64,000 bases of DNA from Brachionus manjavacas. Taxonomy: Eukaryota; Rotifera; Eurotatoria; Ploima; Brachionidae. Under the pieces are notes generated by a model. That model was not told the origin of the DNA. It ran no database searches and saw nothing but the letters and a program-made list of their open reading frames with translations. The stretch's first letter is position 1. Every line of letters starts with the position of its first letter. Shown here one piece after another: positions 1 to 11,705 of the stretch. The stretch spans positions 1,617,001-1,681,000 of the forward strand of contig JAHQIY010000011.1 of the NCBI GenBank assembly GCA_019054805.1, in the 5' to 3' direction. The position numbers were made by a program, and so were the translations under genes.

Positions 1-922
1 ATCTAAATAAAACAAGCTTTCCGTATTTTTCTAGATACCTTAATTGTAGATGATAAATTTTTTAATTGAATTGTACGAATTGTCTACACGAAAACTAAAC
101 TAATTTAATTTTAAAATTCGAAAATTAACTAAAAAAATTATACAATTTAATTATTAAATTTTTAATTTACTAGAAATAAAATAATAAATGATATTATTGC
201 AATTGACACTTAGAAAATTATTATCAATTTTTGGTGCTCAAAATGATATGATATTAAAATGATAAGATAAACTATTAATTATGAAATAAATTAAATTTTT
301 TTAATAAAAATTGAATGCAGAGAGATATTTTTGGATTCAAAATTCTTTGTTAAATAATAAGGTAAACTCTGCATTATTAGAATGAACATTGTTCTATAAT
401 AAAACAAAAATCCCACCTTCTATACTAGCTTCAAACCTTGAACGGCAATAAAATTTAAATAAGTAAAGTAACTAGCAATAACTATCTATAAGAAAATGCC
501 AAAAAAAATTTAACTAATAGGACCGACTTATTTTCAAGTCTGGATAAACGATCGTAATTTTAATTTCCATATTTGATTTTTTTTGAATTTTTTTGAGTTT
601 TTTAATAAAGGTTAAAAAAAATTTTTAATCTTTTTGAAATTTTGTTTTTTTAGATAAACAATTCAATTCAGGCAAAAAATATTAATTTAAATTCTCAAAT
701 AAAAAGTCACCATATATCAAAGGAAGTAATCAATTGAAGCAATTCCACAGTAATTAATTTTTTCCTTTTTTTAATTTTTTTTATTCTTAGGAAAAATTAA
801 TTTTTTAGCTATAAGATCAATTTAAAGTTATATTCAATAAGTCTAACTTTTTTACAATTCTTATCAAAATTTAAAATTGTGAATTCTAAATCTTCCCAAA
901 ACAGGATTTTTATCAAAATTTT
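1..922. other. AT-rich stretch without a recognisable gene
   Basis: Homopolymer-rich A/T sequence with no long open frame and no protein motif in either strand. It lies 3' of the DEG/ENaC gene and may hold its 3' UTR. Confidence 0.6.
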
Positions 923-2343
923 CTAAATTTCTTCAGCAGAAGCTTCTGGTTTACATTCTAGCTCAGCCCTGACTGGATTATCTATTTTTGAATTTTTCTT
1001 TCTGATACAATTTATGCTGATTATAGCTTGGTGAATTAACAAAAACACCAGCTCAACGAATTCGATCATTGTCAACAAACTGGTTCCGATAAAAAGTCCA
1101 AAATTTCCGCCAATAAATGCAATTAGCTCTTCAGTGGTCATTACGGGAGCCTGATTTATGTGCGTGTACATCATATCATCAAAATTTACATTTATCATCA
1201 ATATGGTCTGCTGTAGTTCCTCGTATCCTGTATAATTAACCTTTTTACCATAATTTGTATAATTTCTTAAAAGATTAGTGTACCATCTATTTGGATACTT
1301 GGAAGAAGAAATGGAAGTTTCATACAAAATTTGGTTGCATTCAATAGGACATTTTTGATTGCAATCAGCTGCTCCAGTACCAGAGTGATAAATAGTTTGA
1401 ACATTTTGAAGGCATAAAATTTGGTCATCTGTTATACAAGGTTGAGCGCCCAAACTAGACAAAGGAACGGGAAACTTAAAATCATAGCAGCCACATTGTG
1501 CTATAATAAACTTTTGGAAGCAAGCCTTCAAGCAGTATCGTTGGGTGTAGTTACCCATGGTGAAATAATTTTTTAAATATGAAAACACATCATTTGTTGC
1601 CAAATTTTCTTCAGTTGAATAGTCGTCTACACAATTACTGTAGGGGGCAGGTAACCGGTTGATGATTTTTTTTTTTAGCGCAATATTTGACTGAAAGCCA
1701 ACGCTTACATCTATTCCTTCTTCATCAATGAAAGGAACAATGCTTTGGTTGTGCACCACAATTCTCATGCCAGATTTAATGCTGAAAAATTGCTGGTCTA
1801 ATTCACCAGCAAACAGTTCAAGCCTCAGACCATTCCGCCACCCTGTACTTTTAACTTCTCTGATATATGTAGAATTGTTGAATCGAAAGCAATTACCATA
1901 GTTGTAGTCATGAAAATATTCAAAGTCAGTTTCATAGCATGGATTTCCCTGAAATCGACAACTGATTAACATTTGGGACAGCCAAAATCCCATGTCGTAT
2001 AGGTCTGTGAAGTATTTTCTATGCAGCTCTGCTTTAATATGATCAATCAGTGTGTCCACATAATCAATTGGTTCATACTCAGTTTCATTCAGATTTTTTT
2101 CGTTTATAATATCCAGAAGTATGCTTTTGGCGAAGAATCCATCATATGGGTTCAAATTACAAAAAACAACTGCCGGAAATTTGGTTGATGCTTGGTGAAA
2201 AATTTCTGAATTAGATGAAACTTTTTTTGACGAAAATTGAATTATTGTCAAAATTATTTGATAGGTACAATAGCTGACACTTGCCAAAATGCAAACCAGC
2301 CATATTGTTTTTAGCAAAATATTTGTATTTCGGGAAATATTTC
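923..2343 (-). CDS. DEG/ENaC-family amiloride-sensitive sodium channel, main exon
   Basis: Degenerin/ENaC/ASIC channel subunits are trimeric sodium channels with two membrane segments and a large Cys-rich extracellular domain. The exon encodes TM1 (about residues 5-27 from the first in-frame TTG), the post-TM1 motif FPAVVFCNLNPYD, a Cys-rich ectodomain with many N-glycosylation sites, and TM2 with the family pore signature GGNFGLFIGTS, where GTS matches the G-x-S selectivity filter. There is no ATG at the 5' end. An acceptor (T-run then AG) sits at 2345-2344, and the frame continues from it as NISRNTNILLKTIW, matching the family stretch before TM1. At least one upstream exon carrying the Met and cytoplasmic N-terminus, including the usual His-Gly motif, is therefore missing from this call. 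The rest reads through without a break to the stop. Confidence 0.93.
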
Positions 2344-2384
2344 CTAAAAAAAAAATTTCAATTTCATTTTATAAATTTTAGTAA

Positions 2385-2639
2385 CAGTGCCGGAAATTAA
2401 CTTGTCACATCATATCATATGATATCATTTGATATTACATGATATTAGCTGATATCAGTTGATATCAGAAAAAAAATTTTTTTACATATTTTTACAAATA
2501 GAAATTCAAATTTTAATTCACCTGATATTATCTGATATCAAATGATAATAGCTGATATCAGCTGATATGAGAAAAGTTTAAAAAAATGATATTAAATGAT
2601 ATCAGATGATATGATGTGACAAGTCAATTTACGGCACTG
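2385..2639. mobile_element. MITE with TAA target duplication (PIF/Harbinger-like)
   Basis: The ends form inverted repeats of about 50 bp starting CAGTGCCG and ending CGGCACTG, continuing as ACTTGTCACATCATATCAT on both sides. TAA flanks both ends (2382-2384 and 2640-2642), the 3-bp TWA target duplication typical of PIF/Harbinger. The interior is filled with short palindromes such as GATATCAGCTGATATC. There is no coding capacity. It sits in the presumed first intron of the DEG/ENaC gene. Confidence 0.85.
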
Positions 2640-3189
2640 TAATAGAAAAGCTAGTGCTTTCAAACTGAAAAAAACTTTATTTAGTTAGTAAATTTTGAAT
2701 TAAAGAACAGAATGATTTTAGATAAAATTTAAGATTTATTTACAATAGCCAGGTTTAAAAAAAAAATAATTAACTATTATTAAAAAAGCAAATAAATTGA
2801 GAAAAAATTGATCAATTTAAAAGTAAATAAATTTAATATCAAATCAGTGATTTAATAAAATGCACAAAAAATATTAGAAAAAATGCTATTATTTACATTT
2901 TTCTCATAAAGGGTTCACTTAAAGCACTTAAGAAAAGTCCAGGTCATGACTTCATGTAATCGATTGAAATTATTTTCCTCCCAAACAATTTCAAAAAGTC
3001 TATCAAAGATTATCATAAGATCAATCAGATTGCAGACATATTTCTGTTTCGACTTATTTAGCAACGATTTTCGAAACACTTATTCAGGTTAAGACCAATA
3101 CTGGTCTACATACTGCGAAAAATATAAGTTGTAAAGAGTTTTTTAATCTCTTAATAATCTTTGAAGCGAACTTAAACTAATGAGACCAG

Positions 3190-3860
3190 AAATCACAGAT
3201 TTCTAGAACAAAAAGTTGAAGTTTGTTCGCTCAGTCAATTTTTAGAAACAAAAAAACGCGATAAACATGTAGATGTGTCTTCTTTATCATTGCCATAACC
3301 AGAAGGTGAAGTTATTTAAAAATGAAGCTGTGATGACGAAGAGACTGTTAACGCGGCTAAATTTTCTTTTTTTCTCTCATCAATAAAATTATTAAATATT
3401 AGTTCGATTTCTAACCATTTTCATGCTGAAGCAACTTACAAGATATTGTCAACTCGTGAAATGTTTGAGTTAGGAACCCAATTACTTTAAAAAAATGGAA
3501 AAAAATCATTGAGACTAATCCATCCATCAAAGATTTTTTCGATTATTTTTTTAAGGAATGGATTAATTTGCATTCAGGATGGTTTGAAGGTCCCCATTTA
3601 TTTGTTTCAAGTACGAATAATGTATTAGAAGCTACTAATAGAGTTATTAAGGGTCAAAAAACATTCCGTAATAGGTTACCCTTAAGCCAGTTCCTTTAGT
3701 TAGCAATTGATATAGAATATGGATGGTCGTTTGATCGCGATCCATCTAAAATTAATTATAAAAAGTTTATTTTAGAACCATCTATTTCACTAAAGAATAC
3801 GGGGAAATTAGAAAAAAAAACTCAGCAATTTCATCCATATTTTTTTTGGCATTTTCTAAT
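3190..3860 (+). pseudogene. MULE-type transposase relic
   Basis: Disjointed frames resemble Mutator-like (MULE) transposases. FHAEATYKIL near 3420 resembles the first catalytic block (H-x-DATYK). A block near 3545-3800 reads EWINLHSGWFEGPHL then SSTNNVLEATNRVIKG, the typical MULE region with STNN-x-LE and NRVIK. At least one frameshift near 3490 and an in-frame stop near 3699 break it. No terminal repeats were found. It is a plain DNA-transposon fossil. Confidence 0.7.
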
Positions 3861-4552
3861 AGAACTCGATGCCCTGATTAATATTATATGTGAAATTTTA
3901 CTAATTATTTAATTTTTTCTTATTGTAAAGCCACTCAAAGTTTGAACCTATTATAGATGGTGGAATTTTTGTTTTAGGATAGAAAAGTTGCAACAAATAT
4001 TTTTTTTTTCTGAAAAAAATGTTTCTAGCATATAATTCTCTCAGGATTTCGAAAATGCTATCAGTTTTTTTATATCACTTTTTCTTTTTATCAAAAAATT
4101 AATAAAAATTCAAAAAAATAATTTTTCTCTTCCAGAGCGTCAGGTGCCATAAGACGTTAAGACAAAAATTTTCTGAGACACATCATTTTATATTATTTTA
4201 GGTCACTAATAACATATTAAAATATCTAAGATTGGAAAACTTGGCTTCCTTCACTTTTTAAGAAACAAAAACTGTTAAAAAATCAAAAACTTTTTTTAAT
4301 TTAAAAATTAAATGAAATATGCCTAATATGATGGAAATATTAATTTTTTAGGACAAAATATTAATCTTCGTATATGAAAACCCAATAAAATTTCTTTTAA
4401 TGATGGCTTTTTTAAATTTAATTCTGAAATATTTTTTTATAAAAATCGTGTTTTGAACTTGATTTTTGTTTGATTTCTTAAGCCACTTAATAAAAATAAA
4501 TAAATAAAACTCTATCTGTTTTGAATTTTGAAAACATAAAATTATTTAAAAA
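3861..4552. other. AT-rich spacer between two transposase relics
   Basis: No gene or clear repeat seen. It presumably holds the 3' part of the MULE relic and the 5' flank of the next transposase. Confidence 0.4.
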
Positions 4553-6300
4553 ATGACCAATTATAAGTGTGTTGTTTGTCCTACTCGATTTAATAATCGA
4601 TCAAGGGCTTCTCAGATTGCTAATAGGTATAAAGTTCACATTTTGTCTATATGGTTAATTCATGCGATTAGAAAGCTTTGTATTGATCACACTATTTTCA
4701 CATGGGTTTGCAATGACTGCCATAAATCTCTTTCAAAAACATGTCCTGATAAGGAAATAAATGGTCTCTTTTATGAGTTAAATGTTGATAATTTAACCGA
4801 AGAAATTGAACCTGCTTTGGTAGACAATTTCCAAGATAATACATTTCATATTTCTCAATCTTCATCAGAACATATTTTGCTAGATTTTGCAGCAATTAGT
4901 GATGAACGCTGTAGAATTCTCACTGGAATATCGAGAGATAATTTTTTAAATTTGTATAGCTTTATTTCAGAAGCTCGATTTTCAGGGAGAATTTCATTAA
5001 TTAACGCTCTTGGTTTTTATTTGACCAAATTGAGAACTGGTATTAGCGTTAAAGAGCTTTCGGCATTTTTTCCATTCGCATCATATGACCAAATCAAAAG
5101 ACGCATCCGAAAAGTTAGAGAGAAATTAAATAATGAGTTTACTCCGTTCAACATAGGTCAACAAATCGCGATGATATAATCAAAAATCATACCACTACAA
5201 TGGCTAAAGTACTATTGAAAGCCAATGAAAATGATGTTATCAGAATTTGGGACGCGACTTATATTTACATAGAAAAGTCAAATTCTTATAGTTTTCAGAA
5301 AGCGTCCTTTTCTGAACATAAGAAAAGATGCTTGCTAAAATTTATGCTGATTATGGCAACAGATGGTACAATAATCGAATCTATTAGACCTTTTTTTCGA
5401 ATGGAAAAAATAATGATGCAAATATACTAGAAAATATTTTTAGTAAAATACGGGAAGATGACAAATGGTTACATCACGAAGACATTTTTGTTGTCGACAG
5501 AGGATTTAGAGACTCAATTAAATTCCTTCAAGAAAAGCAATATGAACCAAAGATGCCTAGTTATCTACAAGGTAGGAAACAACATACTACGATGGATGCA
5601 AACTATTCACGCCTTATTACAAAGATACGATGGGTAATTAAGTCAGCTAATGGGCGCATTAAACGCTGGAAATATTTTAATAATGTTGTTTCGAATATCA
5701 ATATAAAGTATTTGGAACATGATTTTCATTTTGTTTGCGCGCTAATAAACATATATATAGACCCCAAATTGCTAAGTCAAATGATATAGAAAAATTGCCC
5801 TTTATGAAAGGATGATAGAAAAATCAACCGAAGAAAACCTCTTAAAAAGCGAAATTGAAAAATATTCGAATCGTTTTATAAAAAAAAGAATTGTTCATCT
5901 GAATGAATTTGAATTTCCAGAGTTAACATAAGAATACATTCAATCAATTTGTTTTGGAGTATACAAATTAAAGCAAAGTATTTTATATTAGCTTGAGCAT
6001 ACTAATCAAAATGGGGATTAAAATTTTGAGTATTTTGAAGAAGATAGAAATTTAATCTGCGTTAAAATTAATTTAAAGTTCGTGTCGCAATCTAAACATA
6101 ATACAAAGGTGAAATATTCAGTAGAGCCAGAACAAGAACCGATAAAAGGATGGTATTGTGATTGTAAAAGTGGCTGCAGGGTTTTTGGAGTTTGTGCTAT
6201 GTTACCAGTGTATTGTGGTTTATGGGAATCGGAAAACATAATCCGGGAAAGTTAGAGAAGAGAAGAAGTAATTTGATTTTTTCAGATGAAGATTAAAATC
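4553..6300 (+). pseudogene. DDE_Tnp_4 (PIF/Harbinger-like) transposase relic with C-terminal Cys motif
   Basis: Pieces in order: an N-terminal region with Cys pairs (YKCVVCPTRF, WVCNDCHKS); a helix-turn-helix region (LTGISRDNFLNLYSFIS, then ISVKELSAFFPFASYDQIKRR); the first catalytic Asp in RIWDATYIYIEK (about 5247-5270); the second in IFVVDRGFRD (about 5487-5516); the third acidic position in KIRWVIKSANGRIKRWK is Lys instead of the usual Glu. A later block (about 6100-6245) reads GWYCDCKSGCRVFGVCA, a SWIM-like Cys cluster that I recall in invertebrate DDE_Tnp_4 proteins. Frameshifts near 5155, 5400 and after 5780, plus stops in the tail, make it non-functional. Terminal repeats were not identified. 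Confidence 0.75.
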
Positions 6301-6509
6301 ACCAAAATTTCTTTATATTATTTAAAACTAATATTTGATAATTTTTTTAGCTTATTATTAAAAATGTTATTAATAAAATTCTGAACGTAAATCCTCAATT
6401 GAGTATACACATTAATTGATAAATTACATGTTATTTTTTACTTTTTTAAAACTAATAAATTATAAAAAACATGCAAAAATTTTTTGAAGAATAAATATGC
6501 AAGCATGTT

Positions 6510-6640
6510 GTTGATATGGCTATTAGATTAAAAGAAGTCAGTCCTCCATTAATCGCAAAATCGGTACATATCGGACATAAAAGAAAGAGAGGCAGACCTA
6601 CCCTAGCAAAAAAAACATTTTTTTAAAGAATAATTTTTTT
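6510..6640 (+). pseudogene. Transposase-like C-terminal tail with RGRP AT-hook
   Basis: The frame VVDMAIRLKEVSPPLIAK runs into HKRKRGRPTLAKK and then a stop. Basic RGRP tails like this end many MULE/SWIM-type transposase proteins. It probably belongs to the preceding relic. It is followed by a run of T. Confidence 0.4.
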
Positions 6641-8403
6641 TTTTTTTTTTTTACAATACTCAATAGTAATTTTTATAATACCAAAAATCATCTTTTTAAT
6701 ACTCGACAATAATTTTTATGTAACAAAAAATATAATTACTGGTTTAAATATAAGTCAACTAAAAACAAGCCAATTCTTTAGCAACAATTTGTTGAAAAAG
6801 CAAGGTCGGTAAAGATACTTATTTAGAGGCTAGTAGCGAGCTATGAACTTGAGCTTATTAAAAAATTCAAACTTGACTCTAAACTAATTTACTCGTATAT
6901 AAATAACAAGACAAAAACCAGAGCCAGAGGCAATTTACGTAATTTTACGTAAACAAATGTAGTATTACATAAAATTACATCAAATATACAATGTAATTAA
7001 ATGTAAGCTTACGTAAAATAATATAATATTGCGTAAAATTACGTCATTTCATGTAAAACCTAACAAAAATGTAAACGGCCAAAAAAATTCAATTTTTGAG
7101 ACGAAAATTTGATTTTTAATAAATTTTTTTATTTTTATCAAATTTTTTTCGCAACTTGAAATTTACATTTTTTTACATCTTATTACAAAATTTTACACAA
7201 AATATTGTTAAAAAATGTAATAAAGGTAATTTTGTTTTTAATGAATTTTAATGAATACTTAATAAAATTTATTATTTAAAAACCTAAAATTTCTTTTTTT
7301 TGATCTTTCGTAATCAAACATCTTTCAGCCTTTTTCCAGCACTCATTAAACGACATATTAACCGGAACTAATTTAGCCAAATCAACTTAAAATATCTTTT
7401 TAAAGAGAATCTTTTTTGTATATTTAAAGATAACTTTTGATTTTGCTTATACAGTAAAGAATAGAGACGCACTATGATAACCATTTTAAAAATTTTATAA
7501 AATTTCTTAAAGAGCAATAACAATTAGTTTATTAAATTTTTTTTGTTCCTTTAAAATTAATTTGCTTATAAGTTGTTTAGTTCGAATGTTAAATGCTTTT
7601 AAATTTTTACATGTTAAAATAGAATAGCAGTTAAAATTTACGTAAAAAAATAATAAAAAAAAATTAATTTACCTATTCCATGAGCTGTGGTATTTTGTCT
7701 AAAGTTTGGATTTAAAAATAATTCGCCATAAAATTTTTTGAATCTTACGTCCAGTTAGATATAATTTCTAAAAATTTAGCTCTTTTTTTTGGCTTTTTAT
7801 CAGCAAATTGTTGATTTTCACAGGTATTCATTATTTAAAAAAAATTTAAATGAACAATCTAAGCTAATTTAAACATTTTTAAAAGCAAAAAATGTAGTCA
7901 TAGAAATTCTCTAAATAATTTTTCTATTAAATTTTAATTATTATAAAACAAACAAATTTAAAACTGATTTTCAATTTATTAAAATTCTTCTAGGAATATA
8001 ATTTTTGCTGCACTCATTCAATGAATAGCTTAATAATGATTTGCAAGGTTTTGGAATTCCTAGGTGCTAACAAAGTTCTCTTTCTTTAGACTAAAATTGT
8101 TTTCAAATGACCATTTTAATTTTTTAGGTAAATTTTGCTTGAGTAACACTATAGAGTCATCCTAAGTCTCGTTTAGAGTCATTTATTTATTAATTTAAAT
8201 TGTTATTTAACTGATCTAAATTTAAAGTATTGGTAAAAAACTTTAAGTTTTCCGCTAGAACATTAGATTGTTAAAAATAATTTAAATGATAAGATCAAAG
8301 TATTGAACTGTGAAGCTTTTAGTTTACTGGATTCGATGATGTAGTTTAACAGAACTACAACTAAACAATGATAGTATTTAACTAGAAAATTATTCGAATT
8401 TAT
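6641..8403. other. Gene-free AT-rich region with TTTACGTAAA-rich patch
   Basis: Low-complexity DNA. A patch at about 6935-7200 is packed with ACGTAA/TTACGT and TTACAT motifs resembling the arms of the MITE at 39401-39834, so it may be a decayed relative. No gene seen. Confidence 0.4.
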
Positions 8404-9230
8404 TTATTTTATTTTAAAAAATTTTAAAAAATTGTCCAAAAGTCTAGCTAAAAATTTAAATAATGAATCAAAAGTGTTAAAATTTGTTTTTTTTCCAAAA
8501 TCATGTTGAATATTTGTGAACAAACCCCGGTTGTTTAATTCCTGAACTTCTCTATTATTAAAATCAATCTCATTTTTGTAGAATTGCTTCATCTTGACAA
8601 GAAACAAATAAGAAAAATATTTGAAATTTTTAAATAAAACCTGAGCTTCTGAAATGTTTATCTTTGTTCTAAACACAGTCCATTTAACACCTTCACTGCA
8701 AGGTGGAGTAGTTAGGCTTCCAGTATATCTATAATAGCCCTCTTTTTTCAAAATTTCGTTTTGTGGAACAAGTAAACTAAGCGAAAATTTTATTACATGA
8801 TAATCTTGATTCAATATTAAATCAAAAATTTTAAATGATTGTAAATTTAATTACCAGAACCTGAAAAATCCAAATTAGCTCTATCGACTAAATTCTGAAT
8901 ATTCTCATTATCTGTCTCTGAAATCTAATTCTTTCTTAGTTTTGCTAATGATATCTTGCCATCAATTTACCTGAAATATGAAGCTAATGACGGCTTTTTC
9001 ATTTTTCTCAGAAATATGTACCAAATGGACCTTAATAAGATAATTAACTTAATTAATTTAAAAAATGTTTACTTCTAAAGGAAATTTTTGATTATCTATG
9101 AGATGCTCGCTTCCTTGAAAAATGTTAAATCCCCAGTGAAAATGAAACTGGTTCAAGTAGTACTTATCGCTAAAATCACTGCCTGTGATGAAGGGGGTTA
9201 ACGACTCATTTAATATTTGGTTAACAATAA
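8404..9230 (-). CDS. Alpha-carbonic anhydrase paralogue B, 5'-incomplete
   Basis: Five exons can be joined on the minus strand: 9230-9073, 9030-8971, 8924-8855, 8804-8641 and 8592-8404, all with GT-AG introns. Together they keep one frame of about 212 residues. Visible alpha-CA hallmarks are FHFHWG (two zinc His), VHLVH (third zinc His), [10 protein letters not shown] (active-site Thr region) and REVQELNNR. Exon phases match paralogue A upstream, but B lacks the intron A has between the YQ and GSEH segments. The last intron (8593-8640) is 48 nt, starts GTTTTA and is open in frame, so retention is possible. The exons for the signal peptide, WDYQ and the proton-shuttle His region were not found upstream; a LINE fragment lies there. 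B is either 5'-truncated or has distant first exons. It ends without a GPI-type hydrophobic tail. Confidence 0.8.
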
Positions 9231-9239
9231 CTTTAATAA

Positions 9240-9720
9240 GTATTTAAGTATAAATTTTAATTAAAGTTTTAATGATGATAGCATTTGCTACAGCTATCTG
9301 GTCGGCTTGTTTTTTTGCATTTTTTGTCCCACTTGAACCTACTGACAACTGATGTTGGATGAGTATGCTGTTTTATTTGATGCTGCCAATTCAGATTTCA
9401 GTTTATTTATTTCAATGTCTTTCTTCATTACTCTTTCCTCTAGATGTTTCACATGATTTGAAAGTTCCATGACGAATTTCGAAATATTCCCGCACCATTC
9501 ATGCAAAGTTTTTGAATGCCTAGATACGGTACCCTGCCCAAACGTTGGCCAGTTTGTTTCAACCAAAAAATTTGAGTCCATTTGACAAAAACTGTGTGCT
9601 TTTTATTTTATTTTGGCTTACTTGTGCTTTTCTTTTCCTGACTTTTGGCTTCCGTGTGCTTATATGTTGGTGTGTTCTTTTTAAAAAAAATTCTGAAGGA
9701 GCTTTGGCTCGGAAGAGAAA
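9240..9720 (-). mobile_element. LINE 5' fragment with ORF1-like coiled coil
   Basis: An open frame from ATG at 9581 encodes about 80 residues with a heptad-like stretch (KHLEERVMKKDIEINKLKSEL), as in ORF1 proteins of CR1/jockey-type LINEs. A shifted frame continues it with SSGTKNAKKQADQIAVANA toward 9250. The plus strand at 9691-9716 carries GAAGGAGCTTTGGCTCGG, the tail motif seen at several other LINE ends here. The fragment occupies the intron position where paralogue B should have its 5' exons. Confidence 0.5.
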
Positions 9721-11705
9721 AAGAATTGATAAAATCTTGGAAAAAAAATTTTTTCGCTTTTTGGATTTGAATTTTAAATTTTTTACTTTCCTTTTTTTAA
9801 ATTATTCATTTAAATTAATGGAAAAAATAGAGAAAGAAAAAAAATGTTTCCATGGTCTTTATTAAATTTTTAATTAGTTTCATTTAAATTAACATTTTGA
9901 TAGATAATAAGGATCTCGAATTTAAAGGCTTTGAGTTAGATTTTGAGCTATTTCATCCATTAGCATACTATTCTAAAATAAAAACTGAAAACGTGTAAAA
10001 ATGGATATGTTTTTTAAAAAAAGTAACATAAATGACAATAATTGCATAATTTTAGATTTTAATTATAAAATTTAACTAAATTTGCAAGCCTTGTTACCTA
10101 TACTTTTTAACTAAAAAAATAATTATTTTTTTTGAATAAAATTAATTTTTTTCATTAGGATTCCTCGTCACATTTATATTGATATTCCTTCTAGTCATTT
10201 ATTTATAATATAATCAAATATGTTGCTTTAAAAATAAGTTAGTAAAAAATTTTTATCTGAATTTAGGCCATATTTACCAAACAACCTTTGTTTATCCTAA
10301 TGTTAAGGTACACAAAAAATTTTTTTGATGAAAATCTAGATTTTTTCTAATTTTTGGCTCAGAATTTTGAATAATTTTTGGAGGAGGAAAAATCTTCAAA
10401 ATATCTCTGAAATACGGGACAAATTTTCATCATAAAAAAGTAGGAGCGGTTTCTCCTGGGCAAAATTGCAGTGTAGAAGATCAACTCGATACAGTTATCT
10501 TAATTTCAAATCGGGACCGTTGTTCAAAACTTAGAAATAAGAATCGTATTTATACTAAATTTAAAATTTGGCGTATAAAATTTAGTTTTTCATTCTAGAG
10601 AACTTTATAAAAATTTTCGATCTAAAAATAAAGTTCAGGGTTAAACAATTAAATTAAACAATTAAACAATTAAACAATTAAACAATTTTTTTCATTTAAA
10701 AAATTAAATGAAAAAAATAGATAGCTTAACAACTAAATGAGAATTTAAGAAAAATTGATTGCTTGATTTCAAAAGTATTGTTTAAAATTTAAAAAAGTAG
10801 CTTTTCTGATCCTCTTTGTCAAATTTTTTTTAAATTGAAAAATTTTTATTTTAATAAGTATTAAAATTAATCAAAAAATTTTACTGTTTAATTGATAGAA
10901 ATTTACTTAAGTTTAAAAATTTTTTTGTAAGCTAAACAAAAATTAAAGAATTTTTTTACTTTTTATATTATTTTTCTATTCCCTTAAATATAATAATGAA
11001 TACTTAGCTTTGAGTTGGTTTATATACATTAACTTTAGTACTATATTTGGAAGTGGGCTAGGTCTTGAAAATGGAAACATAAGTTTCATGCTTTGATTTT
11101 AGTACTAAGAAACTGCTGATTCATGGTGCTCTCTTTTGTCTTAAAAAATTTTAAATTATCTAATAAACTCTAAAAAATCCAATCCATTTAATGCAATCCT
11201 TTAAATCCTATCCAGTGAATAAATATGAAAATTAAATATAATTATTGAAAAACTCTCACAAGGACCTTTCATAAAATTTTATTGCCATCTTAGAAATCAT
11301 AACAAGTGTACCGCGACAATGAAATTAGTCGTTGAAGTGGTCGAAACAAAAGGACTTCATTTCCACAATCAGCTCTCTGAAGTACAAAAGCAAGCGAAAA
11401 TGATTTAATTATTAATCAGATAATTTTTTTATTTGTATTTTTTACTTTCCCTAAATGAAATAAATGCTAATGTTAATGATTTTTTTATCTTTAATTCTTG
11501 TTAGAGAAAAACTCGAATAGTATTAAAATCACTTAGTATTATATTTTTTTAGTACTAGAATAAAATCGATCGTCATTTTTGTATGCACCTTTTCAGTAAA
11601 AAATTAATCAATTGAGTTTGAAATTTTGTTTTTAGATCAAAAATTTTTTATTAAATTATTTAAATAATAATTTTTTTTTTGAAAAGTTAGATAAAAATCA
11701 AAAAT
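9721..11705. other. Intergenic AT-rich DNA
   Basis: Tandem copies of TTAAACAA occur at about 10645-10685. A moderately GC-rich scrap at 10440-10520 has no recognised motif. An ATG frame of 28 codons at about 11320-11406 (+) is unsupported. I searched the minus strand for the missing carbonic anhydrase exons (WDYQ, QSPINI, NNGHS) and did not find them. Confidence 0.5.

Noticed and set aside
9545-9865. 106-codon plus-strand frame rich in Phe/Leu
   Set aside because: It is antisense to the LINE ORF1-like frame and driven by T-rich composition; no domain.
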